Of a DNA stretch of 9,131 bases, positions 6,061 through 9,131 are shown one piece after another. Below the pieces are notes generated by a model. The model worked only from the letters and a program-made list of their open reading frames with translations, ran no database searches and had not been told where the DNA came from. The translations under genes and the position numbers were made by a program. The DNA comes from Deltaproteobacteria bacterium (GTDB lineage Bacteria; Desulfobacterota; Syntrophia; Syntrophales; UBA2210), in assembly GCA_019314085.1 (NCBI GenBank), contig JAFCZZ010000069.1, forward strand, positions 1-9,131, written 5' to 3'. The first letter of the stretch is position 1, and each line of letters opens with the position of its first letter.

Positions 6061-7170
6061 ATGATGATTCCTACCGATCTAAAATACTGGCTTGCCTTGA
6101 AGTTCGTGGATGCCGTGGGAAATGTCGGATTCAATAGTCTTGTCAAGACGTTCGGTTCCCCACGCGCCGTCTTCGAAGCGCCTGCGGCCGCCATTCAAAA
6201 GGTGCCCCGCATCACGCAGAAGACGGCACGCAGCATACGAAACTTTGATGACTGGCCACGGGTCGAAAGGGAAATGGAATCGGCAGACAGGCTGCGTGTC
6301 TCGCTGGTCACCTCCAACTCCCCGTTGTATCCCCGGCTGCTTTTGAACATATACGATTTTCCGCCTGTCCTGTATGTCAGAGGAACCCTGTCCGCCCATG
6401 ATATCACGCTTGCCGTGGTAGGTTCCCGGGTGGCAACCACCTACGGCAGGTTTACAACACAGCGGCTCTGCCGCGAGCTCGCCATGGAAGGGGTGACCAT
6501 CGTCAGCGGCATGGCACGGGGCATTGATTCCGCCGCTCATACCGGGGCGCTTGCAGGAAAGGGAAGAACCATCGCCGTTTTGGGATCCGGCATTGATGTT
6601 GTCTATCCACCTGAAAACGCTAATTTATTTGAAAAAATAGCGGAAAGCGGGGCTGTGATCACCGAATTCCCCTTTTCAACCCAGCCCCTGGCCGCCAACT
6701 TTCCCGCCAGAAACAGGATCATAAGCGGACTCTCACTGGGGGTTGTCGTGGTTGAGGCCGGCGAAAAAAGCGGCTCCCTGATCACCGCGCGAATTGCCCT
6801 GGAACAGGGGAGAGAGGTCTTTGCCGTACCGGGGAGTATCGATTCACCGGGAACGAAGGGAACCCACAAGCTCATACGTGAAGGAGCAAAATTGGTTGAG
6901 AATACAGAGGATATACTCGAGGAAATCCTACCCCAGGTGAACCTTCAGCCTGTACCCTCCGAACCTGCGAAGCGCCCCGAAAGATCTGAAGGCCTCACGG
7001 ATGGCGAGGAGGCTATACTAAAGGTCCTGGGGCAAAAACCGATCCATGTAGATGCCCTGGCTGCCAATACCGGCTACCAGATACAGGATATCCTGGGCTT
7101 CCTCATGTCCCTTGAACTGAAGGGGTATATTGAGCAGCTTTCCGGGAAAAAATTCGTTATAAAGGAGTAA
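6061..7170 (+). CDS. dprA: DNA processing protein DprA (Smf family)
   Basis: DprA binds single-stranded DNA in the cytoplasm, protects it and loads RecA, which is essential in natural transformation. Many non-competent bacteria keep it too. The protein has 369 residues, normal for the long family form. Order: an N-terminal helix-hairpin-helix-like region (about 8-62), then the Rossmann-like domain with VVGSR (119-123), SGMARGID (149-156), LGSGIDVVYP (174-183), FPARNRIISG (214-223) and SGSLITA (237-243). A short linker rich in Pro and Glu (about 291-310) leads to a winged-helix domain (about 311-366). The start is ATG at 6061, with a second ATG next at 6064. No good Shine-Dalgarno is visible before either, so translation may be modest. 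The stop lies two bases before topA and the topA ribosome site is inside its last codons, so the two are cotranscribed, a common order in deltaproteobacteria and Firmicutes. Confidence 0.97.
   Translation: MMIPTDLKYWLALKFVDAVGNVGFNSLVKTFGSPRAVFEAPAAAIQKVPRITQKTARSIRNFDDWPRVEREMESADRLRVSLVTSNSPLYPRLLLNIYDFPPVLYVRGTLSAHDITLAVVGSRVATTYGRFTTQRLCRELAMEGVTIVSGMARGIDSAAHTGALAGKGRTIAVLGSGIDVVYPPENANLFEKIAESGAVITEFPFSTQPLAANFPARNRIISGLSLGVVVVEAGEKSGSLITARIALEQGREVFAVPGSIDSPGTKGTHKLIREGAKLVENTEDILEEILPQVNLQPVPSEPAKRPERSEGLTDGEEAILKVLGQKPIHVDALAANTGYQIQDILGFLMSLELKGYIEQLSGKKFVIKE
7161..7167 (+). promoter_or_regulatory. Ribosome binding site of topA inside the end of dprA
   Basis: AAAGGAG lies in the last dprA codons, directly before its TAA, and 5 bases before ATG at 7173. 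It implies translational coupling of the two genes. Confidence 0.8.
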
Positions 7171-7172
7171 TC

Positions 7173-9131
7173 ATGCCCAGCGCGCTTATTATTGTTGAAT
7201 CCCCAACCAAGGTAAAGACCATACAAAAATACCTTGGCCCGGAATTTGAGGTGAAGGCATCTGTCGGAAGCAAGCTGGGGATTGATCTTGAGAATAATTT
7301 TGAGCCGATCTACGAAGTCATCAGTGAAAAGAAGAAGGTTATCGCCGACCTGAAAAAATCAGCGAAGAAGGCGGATACCATCTTTCTGGCCCCCGACCCC
7401 GACCGCGAAGGGGAGGCCATCGCGTGGCACGTGGCGAGCGAAATAGGCAGAGGTAAAAAGATCTACCGGGTACTCTTCAACGATTTGACCAAGAGAACCG
7501 TCATCGCGGCCATCAACAACCCCTTGGAGTTGAACACCAACAAATACGAGGCCCAGCAGACCCGGCGGATCCTTGATCGGCTGGTGGGATACCAGATCAG
7601 CCCGATACTCTGGAAGAAGGTGAAACGGGGGCTGAGCGCGGGGAGGGTCCAGTCGGTCGCCGTCAGGATCATATGCGACCGGGAGGCCGATATCCAGGCG
7701 TTCGTATCGGAGGAATACTGGAACATCACCGCATTGCTGGAGGGGAAGGAGCCCCCTCCCTTTGAGGCCCGGCTGACAAAGATAGGCTCTAAAAAGCTGG
7801 ACCTGACCAGTGAATCGCAGACACAAGAGGCCGTCGACGGGCTGAAGGGCGCCCCCTTCGTCGTAAAAAAGGTCGAGAAAAAAGAGGTAAAGCGGTCTCC
7901 GGCCCCTCCATTCACCACTAGCAAGCTCCAGCAGGAGGCGTCACGGAAGCTGCGTTTCTCGGCAAAGAAGACGATGAGCGTGGCCCAGCGACTCTATGAG
8001 GGTATATCCTTGGGGGAAGAAGGCCCCGTCGGCCTGATCACCTACATGAGGACCGATTCGGTCCGGATAGCAGCGGAGGCCTTGGAAGATGCGAGAGCAT
8101 ACATAGGAGAGGTGTACGGGAAAGAATTTATCCCGGCGAAGCCCCGCGTATTCAAGTCCCCGAAGTCTTCCCAGGATGCGCATGAGGCGATACGGCCAAC
8201 CGCAACGGCATACCCGCCGCAACAGATCAAACCCTATCTGAAGGATGATGAATTTCGCCTGTACCAGTTGATATGGAACCGATTTATATCCAGCCAGATG
8301 AATCCCGCCGTCTTCGATCAGACCGGCATCGATATAGAGGCGGGGCGCTACCGTTTCCATGCCCAGGGTTCCATTATGAAATTCCCCGGGTTCAGCATCG
8401 TCTACACGGAATCCACCGATAAAGAGGACAATGAGAACGAAAAGGTGGCGGAAAGCCCCGACATGCCGGTAATCCCCGATGTCTCCGAAGGGGATGAACT
8501 GAAGCTAGTCTCCCTGGAGCCGCAACAGAGCTTTACGCAGCCGCCGCCACGCTTCTCCGAAGCAACCCTCGTCAAAGAGCTGGAAGAAAAGGGGATCGGC
8601 AGACCCAGCACCTACGCCGCCATTATCAGCACGATACAGAACAGGAAATACGTCAACCTTGAAAAGGGGCGATTTCACCCCACGGAACTGGGGGCCATCG
8701 TCAACGAACTTCTCGTCGAAAACTTCCCCAGCATCATGGATATCAAGTTCACAGCATCCATGGAAGATCGTTTGGACATGATCGAGGAGGGAACGCTCAC
8801 GAGACACAAAACGTTGGATGATTTTTACACCCCTTTCAAATCGGAGCTGGAAAAGGCAGGCGAAGAGATGAGGGACATCAAGCGAGAGGAGATACCCACC
8901 GATCTTCTCTGCGACAAGTGTGGGAGCCCCATGGTGATAAAATGGGGGAAAAATGGAAAATTTCTGGCCTGCTCCAACTATCCCGACTGCAAAAACACCG
9001 GCAACATCGCGCAGGATGAAAACGGCGCGATCAGCAAGGCGGAGGCAGAGTCAACCGATATTCTTTGTGACGAGTGCGGCAAGAGCATGGTTATAAAGGA
9101 GGGTCGCTTCGGACGCTTCCTGGGATGCTCG
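7173..9131 (+). CDS. topA: DNA topoisomerase I (type IA), partial, C-terminus off the right edge
   Basis: It relaxes negatively supercoiled DNA by cutting one strand through a 5'-phosphotyrosine. 653 codons are present. Seen: the TOPRIM start LIIVESPTK with the catalytic Glu9, the acidic triad DPDRE (D75, D77, E79), GLSAGRVQSVAVR (about 153-165), the active-site GLITYMRTDS with Tyr291 and Arg293, and AHEAIRP and RFSEATLVKELEEKGIGRPSTYA downstream. Two C-terminal four-Cys zinc modules follow: C580, C583, C600, C606, and a second beginning C632, C635, C652 at the edge. Odd: after ASVG (29-32) the text goes straight to SKLGID, lacking the roughly seven residues of the conserved GHxxDLP stretch. 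The frame is intact, so this is an in-frame loss or a true variant. It is the second gene of the dprA-topA operon. Confidence 0.97.
   Translation, partial: MPSALIIVESPTKVKTIQKYLGPEFEVKASVGSKLGIDLENNFEPIYEVISEKKKVIADLKKSAKKADTIFLAPDPDREGEAIAWHVASEIGRGKKIYRVLFNDLTKRTVIAAINNPLELNTNKYEAQQTRRILDRLVGYQISPILWKKVKRGLSAGRVQSVAVRIICDREADIQAFVSEEYWNITALLEGKEPPPFEARLTKIGSKKLDLTSESQTQEAVDGLKGAPFVVKKVEKKEVKRSPAPPFTTSKLQQEASRKLRFSAKKTMSVAQRLYEGISLGEEGPVGLITYMRTDSVRIAAEALEDARAYIGEVYGKEFIPAKPRVFKSPKSSQDAHEAIRPTATAYPPQQIKPYLKDDEFRLYQLIWNRFISSQMNPAVFDQTGIDIEAGRYRFHAQGSIMKFPGFSIVYTESTDKEDNENEKVAESPDMPVIPDVSEGDELKLVSLEPQQSFTQPPPRFSEATLVKELEEKGIGRPSTYAAIISTIQNRKYVNLEKGRFHPTELGAIVNELLVENFPSIMDIKFTASMEDRLDMIEEGTLTRHKTLDDFYTPFKSELEKAGEEMRDIKREEIPTDLLCDKCGSPMVIKWGKNGKFLACSNYPDCKNTGNIAQDENGAISKAEAESTDILCDECGKSMVIKEGRFGRFLGCS

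Noticed and set aside
7359..7924. Minus-strand open frames inside topA
   Set aside because: They are antisense to conserved TopA catalytic sequence and are explained by its codon bias.

Overview
The window looks like ordinary chromosomal DNA from a bacterium with moderate-to-high GC content. The dprA-topA gene order, the CoA-linked acyl-metabolism genes and the general protein style suggest a deltaproteobacterium (Desulfobacterota, perhaps a syntrophic or sulfate-reducing lineage). That placement is inferred from style and gene order, not from a database search.

Layout. (1) Positions 1-1114, minus strand: the N-terminal two thirds of an AMP-forming acyl-CoA ligase, cut by the left edge. (2) 1115-1385: a divergent control region with a good sigma70-type promoter for the ligase, a weaker one facing right, and a small inverted repeat over the right-hand -35. 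(3) 1386-2543, plus strand: a complete acyl-CoA dehydrogenase starting at GTG, followed by a strong hairpin terminator. (4) 2694-2857, minus strand: tRNA-Arg(TCT) then tRNA-His(GTG), both with encoded CCA, under their own promoter and ending at the same two-way terminator. (5) 2935-5874, minus strand: one large exported protein of Ig-like/BACON-like modules with a probable jelly-roll insert and a C-terminal repeat pair. It is not tied to a known pathway and is more A/T-rich than its neighbours. (6) 5875-6060: a second divergent promoter region, with the two -35 boxes embedded in an 8-bp inverted repeat. (7) 6061-7170 dprA and 7173-9131 topA (cut by the right edge), two bases apart and so almost certainly one operon.

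How the genes work together. The ligase would activate a carboxylic acid to its CoA thioester and the dehydrogenase would insert the first double bond, so the divergent pair fits one acyl-degradation step set. DprA and TopA both act on DNA (single-strand/RecA handling and supercoil relaxation). The large secreted protein between the tRNAs and dprA has no evident functional link to either side.

The points most worth a second look are: the dehydrogenase has lost the usual C-terminal catalytic Glu and instead carries a Glu at the isovaleryl-CoA-dehydrogenase-type position; TopA lacks the normally conserved His-Ile/Val-x-Asp-Leu-Pro segment after residue 32; and the 979-residue secreted protein has an unusual alternating, interrupted module architecture. 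I saw no mobile element, CRISPR array, phage gene or defence system.
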